64,000 bases of DNA, from NCBI GenBank assembly GCA_023395555.1, contig JAEWYQ010000025.1, positions 131,358-195,357 on the forward strand, read 5' to 3'. Shown here in pieces: positions 34,949 to 43,872 of this stretch (the stretch's first letter is position 1; each line of letters starts with the position of its first letter). A program made the translations under genes and the position numbers. The DNA comes from Bacillota bacterium. Lineage in GTDB: Bacteria; Bacillota; Clostridia; Lachnospirales; Lachnospiraceae. The notes below the pieces were generated by a model. It worked only from the letters and a program-made list of their open reading frames with translations, made no database searches and was not told where the DNA came from.

Positions 34949-35890
34949 TTACATAATAATTTTCATTAATATTGTTATTGTAAACAAGGATACCAAGGTA
35001 GATAAAGAGACAACGACAGCAGCGTATTCTTTTTCTTTGTCAAAGCTTTCGGCAAATATGGCAGTCATAGCAGAAGCAGGCATAGAAGACATAATAATCA
35101 CGGTATTGACAGCTTTTGAAGCCTCCCCTAAAAATAAAGAGATAACATATATTATAACTGGAATAATAATTAATTTTGCGGCTAATCCATAATACAATGT
35201 CCAGTCATGAATATATCGTTTTAGATTTGCAGTGGAAAGTATGACACCAATAATAATCATGGATAAAGGACTGGATATGCTGCCAACACTTTTTATACTT
35301 GATAATAATGGGGCAGGAATTTTAAGATCGAATATCATAATTATTATGCCCGCACACACTGCAATAATCGATGGATTCAAAACTATTTTCCGTAATTCTT
35401 CTATCAGAGAATTTTTTTCATGACGGCCTTTGAAAAGAAGCAATCCATAGGTCCATAGAAATATAACAAAATATATATTAAATATGGATCCGTATATAAC
35501 GCCTTCGGCTCCATAGATGGAGTATAACACAGGGAAACCAATGTAGCCGGTATTAACAAATACATTGGAAAAATGTAAAATTGTATTCTTGTTCCTTTTG
35601 ACTGGCAAAAGAATTAAGCGGGAGATGACTATCGTGATAAAATAGACTGCAAATGAGTAGTAAAAGGTTTTTAAGACATTGGTTTTTATTGTGTCATCGT
35701 AGGTATAGATAAAAGAAGATAGAATCATACAAGGTAAAGCAAGCTGTATGAGGATATCGATTAACCCCTTATTGATCGCAGCTGTGATGATCTTTCTCTT
35801 GCATCCATAAACGCCTATTAATATCATAAAGAATAGTGAAAGAACACTTTCAAATATTATATAAACCTCCAAGCGGCATACGCTCCTCAT
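34949..35890 (-). CDS. AEC-family (auxin efflux carrier-like) permease
   Basis: 313 residues with about ten membrane helices. The repeat motifs MILIGVYGCKRKIIT at the start and MIIIGVILS in the second half fit AEC carriers, which in bacteria export organic acids such as malate. The start is unclear: ATG 35890 has no ribosome site, while a strong GGAGG (35870-35866) lies inside the frame and would best serve an ATA codon at 35857, where family similarity begins. It is convergent with the peptidase gene. Confidence 0.75.
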   Translation of the reverse strand: MRSVCRLEVYIIFESVLSLFFMILIGVYGCKRKIITAAINKGLIDILIQLALPCMILSSFIYTYDDTIKTNVLKTFYYSFAVYFITIVISRLILLPVKRNKNTILHFSNVFVNTGYIGFPVLYSIYGAEGVIYGSIFNIYFVIFLWTYGLLLFKGRHEKNSLIEELRKIVLNPSIIAVCAGIIIMIFDLKIPAPLLSSIKSVGSISSPLSMIIIGVILSTANLKRYIHDWTLYYGLAAKLIIIPVIIYVISLFLGEASKAVNTVIIMSSMPASAMTAIFAESFDKEKEYAAVVVSLSTLVSLFTITILMKIIM

Positions 35891-36100
35891 ATTAAGGTAT
35901 TAACATATTATGCAGCAGGGTTTATTCATGCAACGCTTTGATTTATAAGCAGCTTTTAAGATCGCTGCTATAGTATTAAAATTAGCCGCCGATATCCTGA
36001 ATGTTCTTGTAGATAAAGATAAAAGATAAGGGATACTTGGAGAAGCCCGGAAGTAAGCGAAATTATGGTGGCTTGATCGCATAGCAGTAATGAAGAAAAG

Positions 36101-36125
36101 GGGGAAAATCCTGTGGATTTTCCCC
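36101..36125 (-). terminator. Perfect 11-bp hairpin, probable terminator of the YcxB-like gene
   Basis: GGGGAAAATCC (36101-36111) and GGATTTTCCCC (36115-36125) with a three-base loop. On the minus strand the stem is followed by CTTTTCTTC. It lies 110 bases past the end of the minus-strand gene. The rest of 35891-36235 shows no convincing gene. Confidence 0.55.
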
Positions 36126-36235
36126 TCTATCACATTATAAGCACTCTTGCCAGATCCTGCAACCCACCTGCAATAAAGGCTTGCTATTGTGATAGCCGGA
36201 TTAACAGAAGCCTGGTTTTTTAAAGAATATGGAAG

Positions 36236-37543
36236 CTATTGCGTTTTTATAGCCTCTTGCATAAGCTTCAGGCATGCCTCCGGATCGCCCTCAAAGCCGT
36301 CTTTCTTGAGATAAAGGGCCTTCTCGGGACCCAGGTAGAGATAAATATAGTCCTTATGCTGTTTTATCTCCGTGATCTGAAGATAAGGGTAGGTCGAAAT
36401 ATACTGTATGCCCGACAGGGTGAAGTAATCGCTGTAAAAAGTGAACACCGCCACCATTCCCTTGCTCTTATCATAGGATTTCATCGTGCGTGCGATGAGT
36501 TTCTCAACATTGATGACCTGGTAATAGATAAAGATAAACATTAGTACGATGGCGATTATGCATCCAAGCAATCCGGCACTGGAGCGGTATAGGAGAAACA
36601 GCACCAGCAGAAAGGCAATGGCAACGGTTATCCAGATCTTGATTTTCTTTGTCGAGTGGTTGTATTGGTAGAAATCCTTTACCACGTCCTCTGAATATTT
36701 GGTCCGGTTCGTGAACAGGACTTCTTCCTTCACATTCGACTCTTCCCGCTGTCGTTTGGCGGCATAGAACCGGGCCAGAGCATCCGATCTCTGGCTTTTT
36801 AGGACCTTTTGCTTCTTGTTCCTCATCCTGACTAAGATCGACCAGACGATAATAACGAGAATTAGGGCTGCCAACTGGATTATCAGACGGTTCGCGGCAT
36901 CCTTCCTTTGCTTCTCCACCTCAGCCTTGTCCAGGAACAGGGTGAAATGAGTGCCGTCAACCAATTCTTTAATGAAAGTCTCGTCAATAGGGGCGGTGCT
37001 GCCGCTCTGATAAATATCATAGGAATAGGTATAGCCGTTGACGATGGTGCCGTAGATCACTTCCGTCGCGGTGGCGTCACTCTGCGTGATCTGGAGATGG
37101 TAACGGAAGAAAATGGCTTCCTCATGGGGAACGGTCTCAATGGTTGCCTTAGTGGTCTCGTCCTCTGTCTCTACAAGGCTTTGAAAGAAAGCCTCCCGTT
37201 CCTGGCCGGAAATCAGGGAAAGGTTATAGATTTCATCGGTCTGGCTGGATTGCTTCTGGAGCAGCCTCACCAGGGTCTTGGTTTCGGGATCGAAAAATAT
37301 GGCCTTTATGCCCATGCTGCTCATGCTTTTCTTTTCGGAAGCGACGTCGAAGATGCCCGCCTTACCCCAGGTTTCGTCCGTGCTGGGAGTGTCCGCCGTC
37401 AGCACCAGGGCATCCTCGGGCAGGGTCAGCTCCAGATACAGCTCGGAAAAATCCTGGACCCGGGCTTGTGCAGACGGGGCGGGAAGGATGGCAAGGGACA
37501 GAAGAATCGCGGTAAGAAAACCACCTATTATCTTTTTTTTCAT
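36236..37543 (-). CDS. Membrane protein with secreted N-terminal domain and YcxB-like C-terminus
   Basis: 435 residues from ATG 37543, preceded by GAGGAGATATATC. A signal sequence (about 1-28, ending PSAQA) leads to an extracytoplasmic domain to about residue 205, then a membrane helix (about 212-232), a basic cytosolic stretch, a helix pair (about 300-345) and a C-terminal YcxB-like region with FYSDYFTLSG and YLQITEIKQHKDYIYLYLG. YcxB modules usually stand in shorter proteins; the large external domain here is not one I recognise. Single gene; role unknown. Confidence 0.6.
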   Translation of the reverse strand: MKKKIIGGFLTAILLSLAILPAPSAQARVQDFSELYLELTLPEDALVLTADTPSTDETWGKAGIFDVASEKKSMSSMGIKAIFFDPETKTLVRLLQKQSSQTDEIYNLSLISGQEREAFFQSLVETEDETTKATIETVPHEEAIFFRYHLQITQSDATATEVIYGTIVNGYTYSYDIYQSGSTAPIDETFIKELVDGTHFTLFLDKAEVEKQRKDAANRLIIQLAALILVIIVWSILVRMRNKKQKVLKSQRSDALARFYAAKRQREESNVKEEVLFTNRTKYSEDVVKDFYQYNHSTKKIKIWITVAIAFLLVLFLLYRSSAGLLGCIIAIVLMFIFIYYQVINVEKLIARTMKSYDKSKGMVAVFTFYSDYFTLSGIQYISTYPYLQITEIKQHKDYIYLYLGPEKALYLKKDGFEGDPEACLKLMQEAIKTQ

Positions 37544-37740
37544 GATATATCTCCTCATATTTAGAAATCAATATTACTATCTTACCACGAATCAACGCAA
37601 TCTTCCATGGTTTTTCCTGCCGAGAATCTGAAAAAAGCATAAACAAAGTGTGGGATGAAGGAAGAAATGATGATTTATATAACTTATAAGTAGAATTTTA
37701 CAGTAAAAGGATGTATAATATGGGATGGAGGTGAAAAACG

Positions 37741-38340
37741 GTGGATATTTTAGTGAGTTCGATTGTTCAAGTTGTCCTGTTTTCTGTTGTACCATTCATC
37801 TGGTGGCTTATTACAGCTCGTAAAAAGCTGGATTTTTTAAAATGGATTGGATTGGAGAAGCCAATAATAAAGGACTCTTTCATAAAATTTTTACTCATTC
37901 TATTTGCAGCTTCAGGCACATATATTTTGCTTATGGCAATCGTGATGAAGCTGCTACTGGGAGAGGTAGATACGGCAGTAACCCGGTTTGAGGGCCAAGG
38001 CTGGAATGCTCTTTTCTACATACTGATTTATGCAGTTATTCAAACCGGTCTATCAGAAGAAATTTTGTTTAGAGGTTTTATAGGAAAGCGGTTGACGAAC
38101 CGGTTTGGTTTTACCGTTGGAAATACTGCTCAGGCAATTCTATTTGGCCTTCTGCATGGGCTGCCCTTTGGATTTGCTACAGGTAATGCAGCGGTGACAA
38201 TTCTATTAATAATGCTTCCTGGGTCCATAGGGTGGGTCGAGGGATGGCTGAATGAGAAATATGCTTCCGGTTCCATCGTTCCTAGTTGGATTATGCATGC
38301 TATATTAAATATTTTGTCTGCTTTAAGCTCAGCATTCTAA
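37741..38340 (+). CDS. CPBP-family intramembrane metalloprotease
   Basis: 199 residues from GTG 37741, seven bases after GGAGGTG. Five to six membrane helices with the catalytic motifs EEILFRGFI (about residue 106), LFGLLHGLPFG and a final HAILN histidine/asparagine pair: the glutamates and histidines that bind zinc in CAAX-type proteases. In Firmicutes these often act in peptide maturation or self-immunity to bacteriocins. No bacteriocin gene is visible nearby. Monocistronic by spacing. Confidence 0.8.
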   Translation: MDILVSSIVQVVLFSVVPFIWWLITARKKLDFLKWIGLEKPIIKDSFIKFLLILFAASGTYILLMAIVMKLLLGEVDTAVTRFEGQGWNALFYILIYAVIQTGLSEEILFRGFIGKRLTNRFGFTVGNTAQAILFGLLHGLPFGFATGNAAVTILLIMLPGSIGWVEGWLNEKYASGSIVPSWIMHAILNILSALSSAF

Positions 38341-38380
38341 GTTCCTCCTTGCCGATTTTGCTGTCCCTTGAAGGCTTAGC

Positions 38381-38409
38381 TTGACGCTATGGCAGAACAC
38401 CGATATAAT
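38381..38409 (+). promoter_or_regulatory. Promoter of the ABC-F gene with a dyad-like operator
   Basis: TTGACG (38381-38386), 17 bp, TATAAT (38404-38409). The stretch GAACACCGATAT within it nearly repeats GAACACCGATAC of the promoter at 31053-31081, although the left half-site here (CTATGG) is imperfect. The same regulator could act on both. Confidence 0.6.
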
Positions 38410-38492
38410 GACAATACAAGAATATTAGGCATATAAATTGGACATGTTTCAATCCTTGGGGAGTGAAAACTAAGCCAGCCTGGGAGGTAATC

Positions 38493-40247
38493 ATGATTAA
38501 GGTTCAAAACTTGTCCTACTCATATCCGCAAAAGGATTTATATAAAAACATTTCATTTACAATAGAAGATAATGTACATTGTGCCTTGATCGGCACCAAT
38601 GGTACAGGAAAAAGTACGCTGCTCGATTTACTGATGCACTCCGAAGACTATCTGTACGATGGAAAAATAGTAATTGACAATACAGGCAGAATTGGATATG
38701 TCAGTCAATTTTCGCAATTAGATCCCAAAGAAGATATGACCGTATTTCAGTATATCAGCGATGAATTTGTCAGGCATGAGAAGAAAATATTTGATCTTTG
38801 TAAGCAAATGGAGACTGCTGTAGATCTGGAAAAGATCTTCAAGGAATATCAAAAAGAATTAGAGGAATGGGATGCAATTGATGGAGCGTCTTACGAAATC
38901 AATATTAGGAAGCAATTAAAGCTGGCTGATCTGCAAAAGCTGGAAGAGCAGAAGCTCAGCAGTCTGAGCGGCGGAGAATTCAAGCTGGTTCAGGTAATCA
39001 GAGAGATACTGCTGAGTCCAAGGTTTCTTATTATGGATGAACCGGATGTGTTTTTAGATTTTAAACATCTGAACGCATTAAGAAATCTCATCAATGCCCA
39101 TAAGGGAACGCTTCTTATCATCACGCATAACCGGTACTTATTAAACCATTGCTTTAACAAGATACTTCACATGGAAAATATGGATGTCCAGGAATTTGAC
39201 GGAACCTATATAGAATATAATTATGAACTGCTTGCTACAAAGATTGATTTACAAGAAGCAGCTGCCGCAGACCAGGAAGAGATTGACCGCCAGAGCAGAA
39301 TTTTAGATAAATCCAGAGCGAAAGCGACGGCAATGGATAACGCATCCCTTGGAAGAGCCGTACATGCAAGACAGACCTTGGTGGACCGGCTGAAGGCAAG
39401 AAAAACAAAGGCTCCTTTTGTGGATATCAAGCAGCCGGAAATTTACTTTGAGCCGGAGAATGAAGTAACAGAGAAAAATATTCTGGAATTGACGGATTAC
39501 AGCGTTGCTTTTGACGAGCAGCTTTTAGAACATGTGGATTTTGAAATGAAGCCGGGAGAGCATGCAGCAATTGTAGGGAGTAACGGAACCGGAAAAACAA
39601 CAATGTTATGTGAGATTTTTGAAAATAAGAAGGACACGATCAAACTTAGTAAAGAGGCGAAGGTTGGCATGTTTTCTCAGATTACGGGCTCATTATATGA
39701 CGATGCGAAAACCCTGCTTGAAATTTTTGAAGAAAAAGATTTTGGTACAAAAACGGATATAGAGAATTATTTGATAAAATATGGTTTTGAAGGAGAGACC
39801 CTGGGGCAGAAAGTGAGTGAATTATCTGGCGGAGAAAAAGATTTGTTTCAATTGTCGGTGCTCTCATTAGAAAAAGCCAACTTCCTGCTGCTGGATGAGC
39901 CGACGGGACATTTGGATGTTTATGCGCAGATTGCATTAGAACAGGCGATTTCAGAGTACAAAGGCGCAATTCTTATGGTGTCCCATGATTACTATACGGT
40001 GGCTAATTGCATGGACTATGTACTGTTGATAGAAAATAGCACGGTGCGCAGAATGAGCATCCGTAAATTCCGGCAGATGATTTATGCCAATCACTTCGAC
40101 AAAGACTATCTGCTGTTGGAGGAAAAGAAAAAAGAAACGGAAACCAGAATTCAACAGCTGCTTCGAACGAATGAATTTGAAAAGGCGAAGGTTCTGATGG
40201 AGTCATTAGAAGAAATGATTAAAAAAATGAAAATGTCAATGGCCTAA
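38493..40247 (+). CDS. ABC-F family ATPase (ribosome-associated, possible antibiotic protection)
   Basis: 584 residues from ATG 38493, chosen for GGGAGGT just upstream. Two fused ABC domains without membrane helices: Walker A GTNGTGKST (about residue 33) with LSGGEFKL and MDEPD, and Walker A GSNGTGKTT (about 361) with LSGGEKDL and LLDEPTGHLD. They are joined by a long helical linker. ABC-F proteins bind the ribosomal E site and some dislodge antibiotics. The leader from promoter to gene is about 80 bases. Which antibiotic, if any, cannot be read. Confidence 0.85.
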   Translation: MIKVQNLSYSYPQKDLYKNISFTIEDNVHCALIGTNGTGKSTLLDLLMHSEDYLYDGKIVIDNTGRIGYVSQFSQLDPKEDMTVFQYISDEFVRHEKKIFDLCKQMETAVDLEKIFKEYQKELEEWDAIDGASYEINIRKQLKLADLQKLEEQKLSSLSGGEFKLVQVIREILLSPRFLIMDEPDVFLDFKHLNALRNLINAHKGTLLIITHNRYLLNHCFNKILHMENMDVQEFDGTYIEYNYELLATKIDLQEAAAADQEEIDRQSRILDKSRAKATAMDNASLGRAVHARQTLVDRLKARKTKAPFVDIKQPEIYFEPENEVTEKNILELTDYSVAFDEQLLEHVDFEMKPGEHAAIVGSNGTGKTTMLCEIFENKKDTIKLSKEAKVGMFSQITGSLYDDAKTLLEIFEEKDFGTKTDIENYLIKYGFEGETLGQKVSELSGGEKDLFQLSVLSLEKANFLLLDEPTGHLDVYAQIALEQAISEYKGAILMVSHDYYTVANCMDYVLLIENSTVRRMSIRKFRQMIYANHFDKDYLLLEEKKKETETRIQQLLRTNEFEKAKVLMESLEEMIKKMKMSMA

Positions 40248-40325
40248 TAAGGCGGTATGGATGTTATAATGGAAAGCAAAATTGGAGATATTAAAGCTTA
40301 AGCATAAATAAAGGAGGATTTATCT

Positions 40326-40673
40326 ATGAACAAGTTTATTTTTAATGATTATTTTCATGAACCTCAGGGGAAAATCGCCAAGCGTATGATTTTCAAAAGT
40401 GATAATGTAATTGCCTTTGTTTTAAACATTGCCAAAGGGGAAATACTTCCGGGACACACGCATCTGGAATCCACCCTTTTCCTGCAGGTCATGGAAGGCA
40501 ATGCCAAGGTTGTTACAGATGGAAAGGAAACCTTGTTGCAGGTAGGTGAGTTAATGCAGGTTGATGGACAGGAAAGCCTGCAGGTTATAAACATCGGCGA
40601 AGATGTCCTGCGTCTGTTTGTCACAATTTCACCCATGGGCTCAGAGGCCTTTGCGACGGATGCAAATGTTTGA
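40326..40673 (+). CDS. Cupin-domain protein
   Basis: 115 residues, ATG 40326 after AAAGGAGG. A single small cupin: motif 1 is GEILPGHTHLESTLFLQVMEG, with histidines and a glutamate as metal ligands, and motif 2 follows at GELMQVDGQESLQVINIG, where the usual proline-histidine pair is changed. Such proteins bind small molecules or metals in the cytoplasm. It is a separate unit with its own terminator (40734-40764). Substrate unknown. Confidence 0.8.
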   Translation: MNKFIFNDYFHEPQGKIAKRMIFKSDNVIAFVLNIAKGEILPGHTHLESTLFLQVMEGNAKVVTDGKETLLQVGELMQVDGQESLQVINIGEDVLRLFVTISPMGSEAFATDANV

Positions 40674-40733
40674 TGATTAGCAACACATATAGAAACAATT
40701 TGTATACTTAATTAAGATGAAATATTATTTTAG

Positions 40734-40764
40734 AAACGCACTCATATAGAAATGGGTGTGTTTT
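40734..40764 (+). terminator. Terminator after the cupin gene
   Basis: AAACGCACTCAT (40734-40745) pairs with ATGGGTGTGTTT (40752-40763), using two G-T pairs, with a six-base loop and a T run. Confidence 0.65.
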
Positions 40765-40831
40765 GCTGTAGAATAATGATTAAATACTTTGTGATTTCTA
40801 AATCAATGGTGTATAATGGGGAAAGGTGTGA

Positions 40832-41098
40832 CAGGACGAGCGAATCGTAAGCGATCATCCTTTGCCCCAATGGGTGCAAAACGGTATGGAAGCTGTACTA
40901 TTGGCCCCAAGTGCTAAGAACACACAAAAAGTAATGTTTCAATATGAGAACAACACCTTAAGCGCCCGGATTGCCAATGACTATTCGATGGATCTGATTG
41001 ATTTAGGGATTGCAAAGAAACATTTTGAGATAGGAGCAGAGACAGAAGTAAAAGGGAAGTTTGAATTTGGGAATGGAGGTATCTTTCATCTGGAATAA
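40832..41098 (+). pseudogene. C-terminal fragment of a nitroreductase-family protein
   Basis: The frame opens after a stop at 40829 and reads QDERIVSDHPLPQWVQNGME then AVLLAPSAKNTQKVMFQYEN and IDLGIAKKHFEIGA, the typical C-terminal half of a nitroreductase-like protein in Clostridia. The flavin-binding N-terminal half is absent, as is any start. This is the third broken nitroreductase in the window. Confidence 0.6.
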
Positions 41099-41174
41099 GT
41101 AATATATTATTGATTATATGCGGAACCATGCTGTTGCTGTTTTAACTGAGTTTTTGTTCCTGCAACGAAAAAGG

Positions 41175-41221
41175 AGCACTTGATAGAGTGAAATTAACCA
41201 CACTCATTAAGTGCTTTTTTT
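41175..41221 (+). terminator. Terminator upstream of the phosphate operon
   Basis: AGCACTT (41175-41181) pairs with AAGTGCT (41209-41215), and inside it GAGTG (41186-41190) with CACTC (41201-41205). A run of seven T follows. It insulates the pst operon from upstream transcription. Confidence 0.75.
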
Positions 41222-41244
41222 GTAGCCATCCGGTGTCCTGATAT

Positions 41245-41298
41245 TTTACAAACATTTAACATGCAATTAACACAGAGAATACGCTATTACTGTATAAT
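41245..41298 (+). promoter_or_regulatory. Pho box and -10 of the pst operon
   Basis: Three hexamers, TTTACA (41245), TTAACA (41256) and TTAACA (41267), stand exactly 11 bp apart on one face of the helix. This is the direct-repeat pattern bound by PhoP of Firmicutes. TATAAT follows at 41293-41298, placing PhoP where the -35 would be, so phosphate starvation should switch on the operon. Confidence 0.8.
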
Positions 41299-41358
41299 TA
41301 ATGAGTGCTTGTCATGAGAGAGATGATGGCAATTTAAAATATTAAACGAGGGTGACAA

Positions 41359-42156
41359 ATGGATGATCTAATGTTAAAGTCCGGGCAAAGAGCCAAGATA
41401 AAAACAGAAGCGGTAAACCTGTTTTATGGCAGCTTCCAAGCTCTTAAGGGTGTTACGATGGACATTAAGGAATGTGCTATTACAGCCATAATTGGGCCGT
41501 CGGGATGCGGTAAATCTTCCCTTCTGCGCCTTTTTAACCGTATGAATGACCTGATACCGGGGGTTAGGGTAGAGGGAAAATTAATGCTGGATGGTGTTTC
41601 GGTCTATGATAAGAATATGGATGTTGTTACACTGAAAAAAAGGGTTGGCATGGTTTTTCAAAAACCGAATCCCTTTCCCATGTCGGTCTATGATAATATG
41701 ACTTTCGGTCCAAGGCATCATGGAATAAAGCAAAGGAACCGTCTTGATGAGATTGTGGAGAGAAATCTGCGGCAGGTTTCCTTATGGGACGAATTAAAGG
41801 ACAAGCTGAAGGAATCTGCTTTTGAGCTTTCTCCTGGACAGCAGCAGCGGCTGTGTATTGCCCGTGCATTGACTGTGGAGCCTGAGGTTATATTGATGGA
41901 TGAATCCTGCAGTGCTCTTGATCCGGAATCTACAATGAAGGTGGAAGAGTTAATGGAGGAGCTGGCCCTAAAATATACCATTATTATTGTAACTCATAGT
42001 ATGGAGCAAGCGGCAAGGGTGTCTCAGATGACGGCGTTTATGATGATGGATCAGGATAGGGCGGGGACATTGGTGGAGTATTCTTCAACATCAGAAATCT
42101 TTGCCAATCCCAGGGATAAACGTACAGAGGACTATATTACAGGCCGGTTTGGATAA
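41359..42156 (+). CDS. pstB: Phosphate ABC transporter ATP-binding protein 1, with LSPGQ signature
   Basis: 265 residues, ATG 41359 after GAGGGTGAC. Complete PstB: Walker [10 protein letters not shown] (46-54), Q-loop [11 protein letters not shown], Walker [12 protein letters not shown] with catalytic Glu182, and switch VTHSMEQA. The signature, normally LSGGQQQR, reads LSPGQQQR (157-164), so the first glycine that contacts ATP in the partner subunit is proline. PstB powers phosphate uptake through PstC/PstA. It is first in the operon; usually pstS leads. A second ATPase gene at the operon end has the opposite defects, so the two probably work as a heterodimer. Confidence 0.9.
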   Translation: MDDLMLKSGQRAKIKTEAVNLFYGSFQALKGVTMDIKECAITAIIGPSGCGKSSLLRLFNRMNDLIPGVRVEGKLMLDGVSVYDKNMDVVTLKKRVGMVFQKPNPFPMSVYDNMTFGPRHHGIKQRNRLDEIVERNLRQVSLWDELKDKLKESAFELSPGQQQRLCIARALTVEPEVILMDESCSALDPESTMKVEELMEELALKYTIIIVTHSMEQAARVSQMTAFMMMDQDRAGTLVEYSSTSEIFANPRDKRTEDYITGRFG

Positions 42157-42174
42157 AAATTGAGGATGAGGGAT

Positions 42175-43023
42175 ATGATGCAAACGAATATAACAAGCAA
42201 GCTGCTAAGACGAATAAGAGTAGCGGTCAGTGTTGTGATAATGACCTTTTCTGTGGGTGCCATGTCTGCCTGCGGGCGGGCACCGGGCTCAGCCACCATT
42301 GTTGCTGGCTCAACTTCCGTACAACCTTATGCCGAGGTTCTGGCAGAAGAGTACATGATTTTGAATCCGGGCACGGAGATTGATATTCAGGGCGGAGGAT
42401 CTTCAGCCGGTATTACGGCAGCCCAGACACACAGTGCTGATATTGGAATGTCCTCCCGCGCCATGAAAGAGGAGGAGAAAAGTCTATGGAATATAGAAAT
42501 TGCCAGGGATGGATTAGTGTTAATCGTGAACCCTAAAAATCCAATACAAAACCTTACTCTGGATCAAATTCGTGATATCTATGCGGCCGCAATTACCGAC
42601 TGGAGTCAATTCGGAGGCGTGGAGGCAAGAATCAATATAATAGCTCGTGAAGAAGGCTCCGGTACAAGAAGTGCCTTTACGGAGCTGGTGATGGGGGAAA
42701 CAGAGATAACCCCGAAAGCCATAGTCCAGGACTCCAACGGAGCGGTGCGGCAATTGGTTGCGGATGATCCCAATGCCATAGGCTTTATCTCTTTGGGTTT
42801 GGTTAATGATAAAGTAAAAGCCTTGCATATAGATGGCATCGAGGCCACGCGGGAAAATATAATGAATGGCAGCTACAGCATGTCCAGGCCGTTTTTGTTT
42901 GTTACTAACGGTAAGCCGGCGGGGCTGGCTAAAAGCTTCCTGGAGTTTACCCTTTCTTCCGAGGGGCAAAAACTACTGAGTCATGAGGGACTTATTCCAT
43001 CAGCAGAGGGGGAGGGAAAATGA
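42175..43023 (+). CDS. pstS: Phosphate-binding lipoprotein
   Basis: 282 residues from ATG 42175 (ATG 42178 and TTG 42160 are alternatives). Signal peptide and lipobox MSACG. The mature part has the phosphate-binding loops AGSTSVQPYAE, GGGSSAGITAA and REEGSGTRSAF of PstS. It captures phosphate at the outer membrane face and hands it to PstC/PstA. It starts 19 bases after pstB1, and its stop overlaps the pstC start by four bases (ATGA), so the genes are translationally coupled. Confidence 0.9.
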   Translation: MMQTNITSKLLRRIRVAVSVVIMTFSVGAMSACGRAPGSATIVAGSTSVQPYAEVLAEEYMILNPGTEIDIQGGGSSAGITAAQTHSADIGMSSRAMKEEEKSLWNIEIARDGLVLIVNPKNPIQNLTLDQIRDIYAAAITDWSQFGGVEARINIIAREEGSGTRSAFTELVMGETEITPKAIVQDSNGAVRQLVADDPNAIGFISLGLVNDKVKALHIDGIEATRENIMNGSYSMSRPFLFVTNGKPAGLAKSFLEFTLSSEGQKLLSHEGLIPSAEGEGK

Positions 43024-43865
43024 AGAAGTTTAAGGAAAAATTATCAGAGCGGATCTTTCTCGTAATTGCGCTTTCCGCCTTATCGGTGCTGGCGCTCATC
43101 ACGGTGTTTATCTTTGTAAAAGGGGTACCGATTATTGCCAAGGTTGGCCTGTTAAACTTTGTTTTTGGGATGAAGTGGGCTCCCAGCCAGGGTGCCTATG
43201 GCATTTTCCCGATGATTGTGGGATCGGTATCGGTTACTTTAGGAGCAGCAATTCTGGGAGTTCCTGTTGCGATTTGCTGCAGTATTTTTCTGGCTGAGTT
43301 TGCTCCTGCAGCCCTTAGAAACATATTCAGGCCCGCCATCCAGCTGCTGGCCGGTATACCCTCCGTGGTATACGGGTTCTGGGGCGTGCTGTTTATTGTG
43401 CCGATGATACGGAATCACCTGGGAGGGCCGGGCTTAAGCATATTGGCCGGTTCTATCATTTTAGCCATTATGATTCTGCCGACGATCATCAGCATCACCG
43501 AAGTCTCGCTCCTTGCTCTGCCCCGCCATTATAAAGATGGGGCTCTTGCATTGGGGCTGACCCACTGGCAGACGATTCGTTCCCTGCTGCTGCCTGCGGC
43601 GAAGTCGGGAATTGTTGCCGCTATTATCTTAGGTTTAGGCAGGTCAATTGGTGAGACAATGGCGGTCATTATGGTTCTTGGCAATGCGGTGGCACTTCCC
43701 GAGTCAATTCTAGACCCGGTCCGGACGCTGACTACCAATATTGGTATTGAGATGGGGTATGCATCCGGCGAGCATCAGCAGGCGCTTTTCGCCACAGGGA
43801 TTGTTTTGTTTGTTATTATCATGATTCTGAATGCGACAGCCCAATACATCACACGAAAGAAGTGA
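43020..43865 (+). CDS. pstC: Phosphate ABC transporter permease PstC
   Basis: 281 residues, six membrane helices. Typical PstC features: FVKGVPIIAKVGLLNF after helix 1, the loop GMKWAPSQGAYGIFPMIVGS, and the ATPase-docking loop ALALGLTHWQTIRSLLLPAA, then GLGRSIGETMAVIMV. It forms the membrane channel with PstA. ATG 43020 overlaps the pstS stop, with GAGGGGGAGG just upstream. Complete. Confidence 0.92.
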   Translation: MKKFKEKLSERIFLVIALSALSVLALITVFIFVKGVPIIAKVGLLNFVFGMKWAPSQGAYGIFPMIVGSVSVTLGAAILGVPVAICCSIFLAEFAPAALRNIFRPAIQLLAGIPSVVYGFWGVLFIVPMIRNHLGGPGLSILAGSIILAIMILPTIISITEVSLLALPRHYKDGALALGLTHWQTIRSLLLPAAKSGIVAAIILGLGRSIGETMAVIMVLGNAVALPESILDPVRTLTTNIGIEMGYASGEHQQALFATGIVLFVIIMILNATAQYITRKK

Positions 43866-43872
43866 GGACACA

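Noticed and set aside
36908..37564. 218-codon plus-strand open frame opposite the YcxB-like gene
   Set aside because: Antisense to a gene with a good start, signal peptide and family domain; composition is glycine-rich and without family likeness.
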